Positions 11,999 to 23,499 of a stretch of 64,000 bases of DNA are shown here, one piece after another. A program made the position numbers and the translations under genes. The notes under the pieces were generated by a model that saw only the letters and a list, made by a program, of their open reading frames with translations, was not told where the DNA came from and did not search any database. This stretch comes from Clarkia xantiana subsp. parviflora. Taxonomy: Eukaryota; Streptophyta; Magnoliopsida; Myrtales; Onagraceae. Location of the stretch: assembly GCA_036873135.1 (NCBI GenBank), contig JAPTYO010000018.1, positions 12,267,503 to 12,331,502 on the forward strand, in the 5' to 3' direction. The number at the start of each line of letters is the position of its first letter. Positions within the stretch are counted from its first letter, which is position 1.

Positions 11999-13516
11999 AA
12001 TTTATAAGTTCCTTGTTGTTGATAATACGCAAGTTGTCATTGCGTGATGTAAGCTCATTGTGTACATAGCGCAATGACTTTGTGTTGCCGACATCTTCTT
12101 GAGATAAACGGCGTTATAGATGGAGAAATAAACTCCTTGTTGGTGTAGATAATAGGTATGTTGCCGTTGTATGCCATAAGTTCCTCGTTACACATAGTGT
12201 TTAGCTTGTATTGTTGAAGTAGATATTATGCGCATAGGTTGCTACCTGGCGCAATTCAAATGTAGTAATCATAATGTAGTATGTACCTACGAACAGGGTT
12301 GTGCTTTGTCAGACAGTTACAATGTTTACAAGTTTTTAAAAATACGGAGTTATGAATTTCCTTTTAACTAATGCATATAATAAATAGAATAAAGGAAACT
12401 GATACGAGGATCCCTTTGTTGTGCAGGAAACTTCCCTTAGTGCAGATGTGATAGGTGCGGACGCAACAAGTGCGGACGCAACAGGTGCGCACATGTCGGG
12501 AACAGAGCTTTTCAAGTATCACCCACTGTATGCGTTTGTGAATATGTACGTACAAATAGAGACTATGCATTGTTGTATGCATCCTTTAGTCGATACACAT
12601 CGATGCTTCCTTGGCGTGATGCACATACGTATATATGATCGTTGCTTGGTATTGTTTTCAAGGAAAGAGCTGATGTTTGAGTAGAATATTCGCTGAGATG
12701 TCGCGAGTTATAATTAACATGGAGACTTGTTGCGATAATGCAAATGATATATACTCGACCATTACTTGGCTTAGATGCCTAAGTAGAATGTCCATAGATA
12801 GGGAATTCCAGAGAGTGTTGCATACAGCTCCTCCTAGTGTTGCTCTCTAGATATGGTGTGTCATTGAGACATCTCTTGGATGTACATATAACCTGTCTCA
12901 AATTAGTGCAATACTTTGAGATATATATTGGTTAGGGAATAGAATGGAGTTATAAATTCCTCATATGGCTCTATCTCCTGCAATGCCAATATGACTGGAT
13001 CAGACTATTCGCGACTAGTCTGTTCCGTTCAGCTTGGATTTTGTTTTGACTAAATCAGGCTACCCTGAGTAGATGTCCTACTCGAGTGATCTGCTTTATT
13101 CATAGTAGTGTTGTTGTGGATTTGTTACCTCATACCTGAGTTTACCTTTGGCAGTAACGCGTGTTACCTGGACCTTGTTCAAGTAGAAGAGATCGTCTTT
13201 TGAGGGCGATGCTTGGTGTTGATAATAGACATATGGGTGTTGCATGACCTAAGCCGTTTGTTGTTTATATGAGTAATATGCTCATTGTTTGTTACTTGGT
13301 GTTAATCCGAAGTAACATGCGTATTATAGAGATGTACCTACGAAAGTAGATTCATCTTCATTAGAATTTTGTTATGCGTACAATCACTTGCAGGAAGGCG
13401 TCTACTGATCGCTCTTTCCGAAATATTTCTAAGTACAGAAGTGTAAACAACACTTAAGTTCTCAGCTAGAATAGACATGTTGACAAAGATGTAAAGATAG
13501 ATAAAGAGTGGATAGT

Positions 13517-14110
13517 CTATCTCCCTTTGAGATGTTTTGGTGGCGGACGAGCATCGTCACTTGCAACATAGCTTTCCCAAGCTCCATGTGCAATGAACTC
13601 CTCAATCTCCATTCTCAAAGTTAAGTAGCTGTTAGTATGGTGCCCCCATGTTTGGTGGTATTGGCACCTATCTTCGACGTTTTTACCTAGGAAGGCAGTC
13701 ATCGGCTCGAGTGGACCCGGAAGCTTGTTTTCCAGGAGCTTAATGTATATCTCTTCAACCTCCGTGTTTAAGGGAGTGAAGATATCGGCGTATTCGACGC
13801 TTGAGCTTCCTGGTTTTCTTGAAGTCTGAGCTTCCTGATTCGAGCTGAGAGGTGTACCCCATCCCAGCTCGCGTTCACAAGAGATTGCAGTTTCCAGCTT
13901 ATCTTTCAGGCATGCCATCGTTTTGGTTGTACGCCATCCATGGATTCTTCCGAACAGCAAAAACGTTGGCGCGTTCATGTTCAAGTAAAACGCAGTGATG
14001 ACTTCTTTTTTGGTTGCCCTTAGTCCGGTTGCATTTTGGGCGAACCTCCTGAAGTAAGCTGTAATGGATTCTTCTTGTCCTTGTCTGACATCTAGAACGC
14101 TTGTCTTGTT
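13517..14110 (-). pseudogene. Second gag-like fragment of element D
   Basis: Minus-strand frames encode first 'ESITAYFRRFAQNATGL', which resembles the end of a gypsy gag core, then (13517-13984) 'EYADIFTPLNTEVEEIYIKL' and a knuckle-like 'RCQYHQTWGHHTNSY' followed by a Leu/Glu-rich helix. In Tat-type gag proteins this order precedes the protease. Here it lies 3' of the protease, so it is an extra, degraded gag C-terminus, possibly captured from another element. The knuckle has only one Cys, so zinc binding is unlikely. Stops and a frame change make a product improbable. Confidence 0.5.
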
Positions 14111-14897
14111 GGGAAGAGCCTCCTGTCGAGTCCAGCTCTTGGTGTTAACTCCTTTTTTCCTTCATCATCATCACTTGAAGCGAACAGCTTTCTTTTCATA
14201 CCAACTTCTATCATGGAAATGGACACTTGCTTCATCTTCCTTAGAGTGTTGACATAGCACTTCCGTGCGGCTGTTTGGTCACCTAGCATCTCACCGATCC
14301 CATGAGGAGTTAGGAACTTCATCTTTTGGTGAGCGGTGGACGGCACGATGTATGCGGGTTGATTGTCGTTCTTCCTAGGATGTCGTTGTATGCTCCTAGG
14401 GTGCTCACCACTACAAATGTGACATTGATATAAAGAGCCTTCCAACCTTCTCCCAAGATGACTGGCAGTGTGATCATACCCAACGGGTAAGTTGCAGCTC
14501 CCGCGAAGCTGACTAGCGGGAATGTGCTTGGCGAAAGATCGACTTTCGTTTTTCCCAACTTCTTGAGAACTTCTACATGCAGTAAGTCTGCGGCACTTCC
14601 ACCATCCACCAATATCCTTCGCACATCGTATCCGTTGACATTCATTGTAATGACAAGAGCATCATCGTGGGGGTAGACTATGTGCCTCTTGTCAGCATTT
14701 GAGAATGGGATGATCACGTCTTCCTTCTCTGGTTGGCGTCTTTTTCCATACTTGGGCAAAACTTGTAGTTGCGCAGCATAGACATCACGAGCATTAGAAA
14801 TGCTTCCTCCTGCAGCTGGCCCTCCATGAATCACATTGATGACGCCACGCTTCGCAGGTGGCAGATTGTCGTTCATTTTCTCCTTTCCCTTGTTCAT
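14092..14897 (-). pseudogene. Gypsy-type aspartic protease of element D, frameshifted
   Basis: The open frame 14319-14897 contains 'GVINVIHGGPAAGG', then 'RRILVDGGSAADLL' (active-site Asp in D-G-G, usual for this plant lineage), then 'FPLVSFAGAATYPLGMITLP' and 'LGRTTINPHT'. The reading then shifts to the overlapping frame 14092-14445 with 'VPSTAHQKMKFLTPHGIGE' and 'ARKCYVNTLRKMK', which continue the protease-to-RT linker in gypsy-1 and gypsy-2. So a frameshift lies near 14350-14380. Retroviral-type proteases cut Gag-Pol. No RT follows. The active site itself looks intact. Confidence 0.75.
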
Positions 14898-14953
14898 TTT
14901 TTCGGATGGCTCAGCATGGTTCTTCTTTGGTGCTTGTCGCCCTGATCTACATA

Positions 14954-16693
14954 TTACTTGAGTTCTCCTTTGAGGATGAAGTTGTTTACACGGAATCTTA
15001 TGCTGACACAGCTGTCCGTCTTGTGGCCATACACTTCATGGTTCTCGCACCATTTGTCTTTTTGCTTTCCAAGTGGACCTTTTCGGAAGTTTGCCGGCTC
15101 CCTCCACATGTTGTTTTCCTCCATCTTTTTCAGGATCAGGGAGAGTGGTGTATTCAAGGGAACGCAGTCTGCCAAGTTCACTTCCTTCGGTCTTTGGAAT
15201 TCCAGCTGGAACGGCCTCTTTTGCGGCTGGAATTGCCTTGCTTGTTGCGAACCTTGTTGAGGTCTCGCCTGCTTCTCTTTAGCGCGGGTTGCGCTGAATT
15301 TCGCTTTATGCTGGTCCCTGAATCTTTCTAGATCCACGAACTCTTTGACTCTTGCTGCCAATTCTTCAAGTGTCTCCGCGGGGCGCTTCGACATCTTCTC
15401 CGCGGGGCGCTTCGACATCTTCTCCGCTAGGGAATACCCTTTTCGGCCTAAGTTCCCAATGAAAGCACGCACGATCTCTCCTTCATTGAGGTTGCCCATA
15501 ATGTCTGCGACATTTTGGTTGAAACGGATGTAGTAATCCGCTAACGACTCATCATTTTGTTGTACCACCTCGTTCAATGTGTTTGGTGCCTTTAGGAGTG
15601 TGCGCTCTCCCATGTATCTTTGAATGAACTTCGCCTTCAGGTATGCCCACGATGTAACACTTCCGCATGGTAGTGAAAAGAACCAGTGTGCGGCAGTTCC
15701 CACAAGGGTGTTGGGGAATGTCATGGCGACATGATGTGGATTGTCAGTTCGTCCCAGCAATGAGGCTTCATGTTGTTGAACATGTTCGATCGGATCTCCT
15801 TTTCCTCTGTACTTCTCTCCTCCAATTCGGTAGAGAGCGTCTAGGACGCGGCTGTACACTAGCTCGTCGGAGAACGGATGCGACGCGTTCTCTTCAAGGG
15901 CATGCATTCTCTTCATCTTTGACAGCTTCATCTTCTTCTCGATCATCTCTTCCAAAGCCTTAGCCGTAAGTCCCGTGATTGGGATGTCACTGTTGCATGC
16001 GGGCTTCCTCCACCCTTCATTGTATGTATGAGCACGGCTTGCTTCCTTGAAGTTGCCTTCCTTATGCATGTCGGCATGGCTTGCTGACTTGAAGTTGCCT
16101 TCCTTTTGTGGCCACTGTGAGTTGTTCACAGGGGGTTGCTTCCATCTTACTCCTTGCTGCTGCTGCTTCACACCAACACTTGGAGTGTATGAATGTGTTG
16201 CTTCCTGCCTTGCCTGCCGGTACTGGTAGGTACCTTCAGAATATCCTTCGCCTTCTAGATGTTGTGGTTCTTGATGGTTGACATCATGCGACATCTCCCT
16301 CGTAGGTGAAACATGCTCGCTAGCTGGGGGAGGCGGTGGCGGGAGTGCCATGTATCCCTGGTTCTTTAGAGTCTCCCTGAATGCGAGGAGCTTTTCCAGT
16401 GCGGTCATCATGGCAGGTGTGACTGGTGGCAGGTTGCTTGCGCCTCTTGCTTGCTGCTGCACTCCGTCAGCTGGCATCCCGTATGGGAACTCTTCGTTCC
16501 CTTCCGTCCTTTGCTCGAACTCGTGCACTGGTACCTCGTTCTGGACGTCGGAACTATGCTGCGCGGAAGGTGCATTTGCGGTTGGCATGGAAGAGGCGGT
16601 AGACTCTACATCTGGAATGTGAGAAGCTTCTTGTTGGCTTTTCGTCGGCTTTGGCTTGCTCGCACCCGCCTTCTTCGTACGTCTGCCAGTCAT
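14954..16693 (-). CDS. gag: Gag polyprotein of gypsy element D
   Basis: An open frame of about 579 residues if the Met just inside the PBS is used ('MTGRRTKKAGASKP'). The frame is open further upstream, into the LTR, but that part is unlikely to be translated. The N-terminal half is low complexity with a Pro run (PPPPPP). The retrotransposon gag domain follows at roughly residues 290-390 ('WFFSLPCGSVTSW', 'FIQRYMGERTLLK', 'ESLADYYIRFNQ'). The C-terminus has a C-x-x-H-type knuckle 'WCENHEVYGHKTDSC'. Gag coats element RNA and assembles the particle. A perfect in-frame 24-bp duplication at about 15376-15424 repeats AEKMSKRP. The protease follows in another frame after a short gap. This is the best-preserved gene of D. 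Confidence 0.8.
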   Translation of the reverse strand: MTGRRTKKAGASKPKPTKSQQEASHIPDVESTASSMPTANAPSAQHSSDVQNEVPVHEFEQRTEGNEEFPYGMPADGVQQQARGASNLPPVTPAMMTALEKLLAFRETLKNQGYMALPPPPPPASEHVSPTREMSHDVNHQEPQHLEGEGYSEGTYQYRQARQEATHSYTPSVGVKQQQQGVRWKQPPVNNSQWPQKEGNFKSASHADMHKEGNFKEASRAHTYNEGWRKPACNSDIPITGLTAKALEEMIEKKMKLSKMKRMHALEENASHPFSDELVYSRVLDALYRIGGEKYRGKGDPIEHVQQHEASLLGRTDNPHHVAMTFPNTLVGTAAHWFFSLPCGSVTSWAYLKAKFIQRYMGERTLLKAPNTLNEVVQQNDESLADYYIRFNQNVADIMGNLNEGEIVRAFIGNLGRKGYSLAEKMSKRPAEKMSKRPAETLEELAARVKEFVDLERFRDQHKAKFSATRAKEKQARPQQGSQQARQFQPQKRPFQLEFQRPKEVNLADCVPLNTPLSLILKKMEENNMWREPANFRKGPLGKQKDKWCENHEVYGHKTDSCVSIRFRVNNFILKGELK

Positions 16694-16727
16694 AGCTTGC
16701 GGTATGGAATGGCTTCTTGCTCGAATC

Positions 16728-16745
16728 CCGCTGACGGCGCTAAGT
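16728..16745 (-). promoter_or_regulatory. Primer-binding site of element D
   Basis: On the minus strand the LTR end is followed by 'cttagcgccgtcagcggg'. It resembles the GGCGCCGTC-type PBS of gypsy-1 with one change near its start. Confidence 0.6.
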
Positions 16746-17497
16746 GTTGAGGTCGATTCCACCTGGGACACCTCGAGTTGCTCTTCGCGAACGGGCTGGA
16801 TGTGCACGCAAGTACGGTCTCCCGTCAGCACGTAACGATCCACGATCCGCGAACCTCGATCCTCGAACCCCGAACTTGGCTTTGGCTCCAATCTCGGTCT
16901 CCTACACGTCGGGTCCTGCAAAAAGGGCAATAACCAGCATGGAGAGGGGGGGGTGACGCTGGTTGGGCCCTCTCTGATGCTTAAGTCACAATCTAGAGAG
17001 AGAAACTGTGTAAAGAGAGGTCAGAGCACAAATAGCCAATTTGGGAGAGTTTCGAGTTAAGTTGTCAAATGGGAGGTCTAGGTCCCTATTTATAGGAAAC
17101 CCGAGAACCGTACCTGGTTTTATGCGGTTCGATGCCGATTTAAAGGGAAACGCTTACCAACATCGAGGTTGGCTATGTACGCATTGACTTCTCATACTTA
17201 GTAAAAATAGGGGTAAGCGCGCAGTGCTAGGGGTAAGCGCGCAGTGCCAGTCGGCAGTCCGGACCATGTCGACGTCCGACATGGTCCGAATTGCCGGGCA
17301 AAACAGACCAGTCCGGATTGCCTTTACAATCCGGGCCGTTCTGGATTGCTGAGGCAATCCGAAAGTCCCGGTCCGGGTGCTGCGCGCATCCGGACCGTTT
17401 TGACCCGGGGTGACCGCGGTAAAATCTATTTGTGGTTATGACGTGTTTGCGAGGTCCGAAACGTAAATACGAACCCGAATTGGACAGATATCCAACA
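16746..17497 (-). mobile_element. 5' LTR of gypsy element D
   Basis: On the minus strand it starts TGTTGGATATCTGTCC and ends GGTGGAATCGACCTCAACA, about 752 bp. 'ctatttataggaaac' near 17088-17102 is a TATA-like box on the minus strand. Repeated 'gggtaagcgcgcagtg' units lie at 17211-17248. The inner side carries PBS and gag. The outer side abuts copia element F at 17498 with a clean terminus, so D inserted into F. The putative TSD is GACCG at 17498-17502; its partner is lost. Confidence 0.85.
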
Positions 17498-17807
17498 GAC
17501 CGTAAAATCCGATTTTATATTTCATTATGGCGTCGATAGATAATATACTCAGTTTGCAATTCTTTTATTCAATCGAAATAATATTATTTCAAATATCAAA
17601 ATGTTATCGCTTATACAAGTCACTCACTTAAGCCCTACGTAATCCAAGCAGTTTTACGTGCTTTTCTTAGATCTCTCTACGTAATGGCTTAGTTAATGGA
17701 TCTGCAACCATTTTATCCATGGACAAGTATTCTAAAGTGATTATGTTGTCTTCCAGAACAGATTTAGCATAGTTTTATTTCACATCAATGTGTTTGGTCC
17801 TACTATG

Positions 17808-18842
17808 TTACTTTGGATTCTTAACTGCTGCAATGGCTGCCTGACCGTCGGAGTATACCTTGACGGGATTACTCTCTTTGTCAGTGCCAATTAATGCAGT
17901 AAGAAGCCTTTTCAGCCAGACCGCTTCTTGTGCGTTTTTAAAAAGGGCAAGGAATTCCGATTCCATAGTGGAAAGCGCGACATATGATTGCTTCTTGCTT
18001 ACCCATGATATGGCAGCATTAGCAAGAAGGAAAAATCCTCCTGTGGTGGATTTACGATCATCTGGATCGCCACCGTGGTCGGCGTCACTATAGTCGGTCA
18101 ATTCTATTTTCTTGCCCTTATAGCACAGAGCATAGTCGGCAGTACCTTTCAGATACCTTATAATTCGTTTTACTGCCTTTAGATGTTGATAACTAGGATC
18201 TGATTGGAATCTTGCTACTAGGCCCACAACGTAACAGATATCTGGTCGAGTACATAGCATGGCGTACATAAGACTCCTTACCATGCTTAGGTACTCTTAC
18301 ATAAGACTCCTTACCATGCTTAGGTACTCTTCCTCCTTCATCTGTTCACGATGCTGCTGGTTTTTCGGTCCATCACGCTTTGACAACGCGGACCCTAACA
18401 CAACCGGCGTATCCACGGGTTTAGCATCGAGCATTCTGAATCTTTTCAACAGTTTGTTGATATAAGATTCTTGAGATAGACACAATTTCCGGGAGGCACT
18501 ATCTCGGGCAATTTTATTGCCTAATATGTACGTGGCCTCTTCCATGTCTTTCATCTCAAATGCTGACGCTAACCAGGACTTTGATTTGTTCATGAAACTC
18601 ACGTCGTTCGCAGCAATGAGTATGTCATCTACGTATAGTGTTATGATGACATACTTAGACCCAGAGGTCTTAGTGTATACGCATGGATCCTCGTGAAGAT
18701 TCACAAATCTTTTTCCGACGATTTCCTCGTGGAATCTGCGATACCATTGCCGAAACGACTGTTTAAGACCGTAAATAGACCTTTGGAGTTTGCAAACTTT
18801 ACGTTCTTTCCCAGGAGTAATAAAACCCTCTGGCCGCTCCAT
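17808..18842 (-). pseudogene. Copia RT and RNase H of element F, interrupted by a stop
   Basis: The frame 18297-18842 has RT motifs 'CKLQRSIYGLKQS', 'ITLYVDDILIAANDV' (catalytic YVDD intact) and 'LCLSQESYINKLLKRF'. The frame 17808-18284 continues with 'YLKAVKRIIRYLKG', 'GYSDADHGG'-like 'DYSDADHGGDPDDRKSTTG' and 'STMESEFLAL', the RNase H domain of copia. The two are in the same register but separated by TAA at the junction of a 33-bp tandem duplication (18266-18298 and 18299-18331). RT copies element RNA into DNA and RNase H removes the RNA strand. The C-terminus past 17808 is lost or frameshifted. Confidence 0.85.
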
Positions 18843-19409
18843 AGAGATCCTTTTTCTCCAGGATTACGTGGAGAGGTGTGGTCTTAATATCCATTTGGTG
18901 CAGCTCTAGATCGAGACATGCAACGAGGGAAAAGATGGCCCTTACTGTGGTGTAACGCACAGTATGTTTCATCAAAGTCCATTCCGTGAATTTGGGTGTA
19001 TCCATTCGCAATCACGTTAGTTTTGAAACACTCATCTTTCCATCAGTAGTGAATTCTAAAATTTCACCTTCTAGTTCTGCGGTTAGCAGATCAATCAACT
19101 AAGGACCATAACCGAATTTGTTCTTATATAGGCATATTTCATCTTCCATTGTTTTCCTCCATTCCCTCGGTTTTGAGGTCCTTCCCTTCCTTTGCTGGAT
19201 CGTTACTGATTCGAGAACGAATGTTAAGATGTTTAACACATCTTATTCGATAGGACACTTCTCAAGAGAAGTCCGTTTCCTTTGACTATGTCTAGGCTCG
19301 TTAATCCCATCTATAGTCTGATTGTAACTCCCACTCAAAATAATGCTTCTTATCGGAGCATCACTCCCACTGGGAAGAATGGCAGTGCTTGATCTCTGAT
19401 TAACAACTT
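18799..19409 (-). pseudogene. N-terminal RT and upstream linker of element F
   Basis: The frame 18799-19011 contains 'LELHQMDIKTTPLHV', the RT region with the first catalytic Asp (x-M-D-I-K). It has diverged and shifts frame before joining the downstream RT. The frame at 19243-19409 gives 'GINEPRHSQRKRTSLEK', the E-P-R-R-S-x-R-type linker between copia integrase and RT. The MITE at 19410 interrupts this linker, and its upstream continuation resumes at about 19940. Confidence 0.65.
19401..19409. repeat. Left TSD of the hairpin MITE
   Basis: TAACAACTT, repeated exactly at 19931-19939 on the other side of the MITE. Confidence 0.9.
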
Positions 19410-19930
19410 GGGTTAACAGGTCTTTTGGTCCATGATGTTTGACAACTTTTGGGTTTTGGTCAATGATGTTTTTTTTACCTAGTTTTGGTACCATATGTTT
19501 GCAGATTTTTTCTAGTTTTGGTCCGACCGTTACATTCCGTCCATTTTTTACATCTACAAGTCACGTGATCCACCATAAACTTTCAATTTTGTTCAATTTA
19601 GTCCCTTAATACTTTCCTAACCTTTTTTTTGTTCAATTTAGTCCCGAAGTTTCAAAAATTCAATTGGACCTATTGTCCAATTGGGGTCAATTTTGAAACT
19701 TCGGGACTAAATTGAACAAAAAAAAGGTTAAGAAAGTATTAGAGGGACTAAATTTAAAGTTTAGAGTGGATCACGTGACTTGAACATGTCAAAAAATGGA
19801 CGGAATGTAACGGTTAGACCAAAACTAGAAAAAATCTGCAAACATATGGTACCAAAACTAGGTAAAAAAAACATCATTGACCAAAACCCAAAAGTTGTCA
19901 AACATCATGGACCAAAAGACCTGTTAACCC
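19410..19930. mobile_element. Hairpin MITE, Mutator-like (521 bp, 9-bp TSD)
   Basis: The two halves are inverted copies of each other over nearly the whole length. It starts GGGTTAACAGGTCTTTTGG and ends with its reverse complement. The outer arms are identical for well over 100 bp and the inner parts differ by small changes. The centre is near 'ggacctattgtcc' at about 19678-19690. The flanks 19401-19409 and 19931-19939 are both TAACAACTT, a perfect 9-bp TSD, which fits Mutator-like transposition. The same peptide (MVPKLGKKNIIDQNP...) appears in open frames from both arms, confirming the symmetry. It encodes no transposase. Confidence 0.9.
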
Positions 19931-19939
19931 TAACAACTT
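19931..19939. repeat. Right TSD of the hairpin MITE
   Basis: TAACAACTT, identical to 19401-19409. Confidence 0.9.
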
Positions 19940-21700
19940 TTCAGAATGACCTTTTGGTCTCGGAATTTTACCTCCGAATATTATTTCTTGATTACTAGGA
20001 TCAGGAACCAAGTTGGTCGTTTTTCCCTCCCACTAGGAATAATTGGCAGTTGTATTAATTCAGCGTTCATGATTGTCAGGTCCGACTTGATTCACATTTG
20101 TATTTAGTGATGATTATATGTGAGGGGGAGTAAGCCCTCTCACTGGATTTATTATGAAGACTTTTGTATCATCATATACCATATCAATCACTTATGTTGT
20201 ATCAATTCTCCAACTTGAAGTAAGTGGGATCTGATATCTCCGTTAACCATTCATTGATTCGATCAGTACTATGTCTGTTCGTTTTGCAATTTATAGGAAG
20301 TTTATACTCAAATCTTTATAATATGTCATGCTCGACCACAATACCATCAATCTTAGCTAATTTTAAACTTGTATTCCTTTAAGAGTAGACCGTACTCTTA
20401 ATAAATACTTGTTTAATGCGCAATGTAATGCTGCTAATGATAAGTTTTTACCCGTATCATCCTTTTAGCTATGGTGATGTGTCAACCGATTTTATTGGAA
20501 CATAGAGTTAGGTCAATGTGAATCAACTTAATTTCATCCTGATTAGTTATTAGTGTTGAACTTCATCATTATGTAACTTTGAACTATGTTGCTTGAAGTA
20601 TTTAATAAATGAATGTTATAGCCAAACTATTCGTTTAAGGCTTATCGTGGGAGAGTCGTTTTACTGACTTCTTCCTTTCGTTTGTTGAACTCACCCAGAG
20701 ACTTATTCACCTCAGGGACTATGCTTTAATGCCATAATTGATGTTCTTACTAGATTGTAGTAGCTTTGAAGCATACTTATAATCTTAGCAGTTATCAATG
20801 AGTTATATTCAAAGGATTACAAACGAAAATTTAGCATTCATTAAAATACTTCAGTATTAAATTCAGACTTTAAAATGATGTGTCCCGTCTCTCGAGGTGA
20901 CATGCACTACGCGCATACCAGGTTTAAACCATGGTTACGAAATCGTTTTAGTCTTCGAATTTTAAAATCGGTTTTTATCATGCATATTATTTCGGGATTT
21001 TTTTTTTTATCATTTTAATGGAGTACTTTAACAAATAAGGATGTAATTTTCTGGTCGGTCTCTTTTAGAACTATGCAATAGATGGATGATTGATTAGGTG
21101 AGTGAATGTTCTCTGGTTCAACCTTTTTATTGGAAGAATCTCAAATTAGTTGTTCGTTTCGGATCGGGCCCGTTTGACTGGCCCGATTAATTTTGATAAG
21201 TAGACCATATCATGGAGCGAATGGTTACTACTTTATTCAATAATTCTGAATCACAATTAACTAATATCAAACATTTATTGATAGTAAGAGAATTTATAAA
21301 CATTGGTACGGTAATGAGATACAGAATAAAGCTTTTAGAGGTAAAGGAAAATAAAGTTGAAAATGAAAACTCCAGCCATCTTCACCAAGCATCCATGAAA
21401 GGGATTCACGAGTGAATCATATCAGTAGACTTAGTGATATAAAACGTTTAACGGTTTCATATATGTGGCAAACGAGGCGTACCTCTTACGGTACGAAATC
21501 AGTAGCATTTGTCATACTACAGACCTCGTTTGAGGACCAAGTTGATCTTGTTTCCTCTGTTATTTCCTTTGTCCTCTTGCGATAGTGCACTGGGGAATAT
21601 GTCAGTCTCTTTTGATTGCTTTCCGTGAATAAGTACATAGAGTACTTAATGTCGTTATTAAGTATTCTAGTCCAAATCCATCAGCAAACCATGACATATG
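19940..21700 (-). other. Non-coding middle of element F, shared with element H
   Basis: No coding frame. On the minus strand the order of words matches H at about 31900-33700, for example the palindrome-like 'ctcgaggtgacatgcactacgcgc' (20895) against 'tacgcgcgtgtacctcgaga' in H, and 'tatgctttaatgcc' in both. The segment occupies the place of PR and integrase. Either these domains decayed beyond recognition in a common ancestor, or a non-coding module replaced them. Confidence 0.55.
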
Positions 21701-21730
21701 ATATCCCTGTGCGATATTGATTATCTTTCT

Positions 21731-22100
21731 CTAATTGGACCTTTCGATCCTCTGGTTAGACCTAGGTTTTACGCTAGTGTCGTTTGAAAGTAAGTCATCA
21801 TACGCCATTATTACCTGTCTTGCTTCGGCTGCCTTTCCACTTCCGACACGAAGTTTAAGGGCAGCCCAAAGCTGAGTAGCTGAATAATTGAGTGTGAAGT
21901 CCTCTGCAACCTCTTTATCCAAGGCTACCAATATCACCTCGCATGCTTTCATATCTCCCAAACCTATATTCCCAATTCTGGGAATTAGGTTGCTGTCCGG
22001 CTATACCAACATCTCGTTTCTTATAGGCATGATACACATACGTGTGTCACATGCTATAAGACATTCTCTCACCATCTCACTCCATGCCTCGTAATCCATA
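21731..22100 (-). pseudogene. Copia gag remnant of element F
   Basis: The frame 21731-21961 gives 'ACEVILVALDKEVAEDF', 'SATQLWAALKLRVG' and 'ARQVIMAYDDLL', a UBN2-like copia gag pattern. Upstream sequence toward the leader continues in other frames with stops. The position between leader and non-coding middle is right for gag. Confidence 0.5.
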
Positions 22101-22299
22101 CTATCCAAATTGCATGGTTTAAGCGTACCAACCCAGCCATCAAAAGTAACACATATGTTTCATGCAAGTTAGGAAGACAACAACATTTTGACAGAATTGC
22201 AAACATCGGATTACCTATTAGGATGAAATACGACAAATAGTGATCCTTCAGTCACTAAAACAAACCGACCGTCAGTAAACCGAGGGAAGGGGGTGTCGT

Positions 22300-23457
22300 G
22301 AAAGAATTCACACTACCGTCGTCTTCAATCCAATAGATCGGTCTGTTGAAAACGGTTATTATTTTGCAAATTACCGGAACGAGAATTTTCAAACAAGTAT
22401 ACCCGATCTTGGCTTTCCCAATGCCCTTATAATTTTAAAAGGAATTATTCGATAATTTACGTATGCATAATATCATATTATGCTATAAAAATCGAACAAA
22501 CCATAACATGCTTACGCGTCATGCGTCTAATGTTCCTTGCATATATAATTCTACGTAAAGTAAATTATCACATGCTTTCTATCCTTGAACATCCTAGCAT
22601 ACGTATCAAAACATGCAACATCCGCACAAAGCATGCATAATTGGCGACTGGAATTTTCAGTTTTAAGAACGTTTTGAAAATATTAGGGGCTGTTTTGCAA
22701 TTCATGCTTACAATTAATCATGTGAAATTTCTAGACATGGATTCTAGGCACTTTCAATCAGCATAGCATGTCTATCTTATTGCGCAATACATATATTTAA
22801 ATCTCAGAGCTCTAGCTCGCAATTAATATCCAGCTAGCTTGACCGAGTCAAGACGACAGTTCTAATATATATGTAGCAGAAAGTAAACAATTGCAATTCA
22901 ACCCACTAATTTAATCCAGTCCAAAAAACATGCATATCCGAGATCCATCCCCATAATCGAAACTAGGTATTAGGGTTTTAACGCGTGTTAAAACGTAAAC
23001 CCTAAGAGCACTGTTTAGGCTAAATTCAAAGTTCGAAAACATTTTAGATTTAAAATTTGACTTCCTGTTTTATTGAACATTTTAAAATTTCTGAGAAATT
23101 TAAAAATTTTGGTCCGGTCCAAATTAAAATCCGGTTCAAGTCGGTCTGATTTTAAAAATCCGGTTTGGTCCGAAATGGTTCAATAAAATAAGATTGTGGT
23201 TCGGTTTATCATTCAAAACCGGTTAGGTTAGGTTCAATTAAGTTACTACTGTCCGACCCGACCTGAGCCGACTAGGTCGACCCGATTAAGAAAACCCGGA
23301 TTGGTTTTATCCGTTCCGGTTTAGCAATTCGACCGGCCCATAAACCCTAGGGTTCGGCCGAAATATGTCTTGTGGGCTAAGTAGGGTTTTAAAGTCCACT
23401 AAAAACTTAACTTAACTACCAAGAAATATTAATTATTTAAAATAATTTCCAATATTG

Positions 23458-23499
<42 letters not shown>

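Larger units (their letters stand above)
7254..13500 (-). other. Six-kilobase non-coding 3' region of element D
   Basis: The segment lies between the gag/protease region and the 3' LTR of D, where RT, RNase H and integrase would be in an autonomous gypsy element. Every open frame is short, has no recognisable domain and is broken by stops. The region holds several families of short repeats, listed separately, and many '-gccccc-g' and 'ttgacatgt' words. It is a large non-coding filler as in LARD-type non-autonomous elements. A degraded accessory gene cannot be excluded. Confidence 0.6.

Noticed and set aside
7348..12684. About two dozen frames of 60-115 residues in the tail of D
   Set aside because: They are short, overlap on both strands, are low in complexity (Thr/Ser/Met/Leu-rich over repeats), and show no motif of RT, integrase or an accessory protein.
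14858..16956. Plus-strand frames opposite gag and protease of D
   Set aside because: They are shadows of the minus-strand gag and protease, which have clear domains. The plus frames have none.
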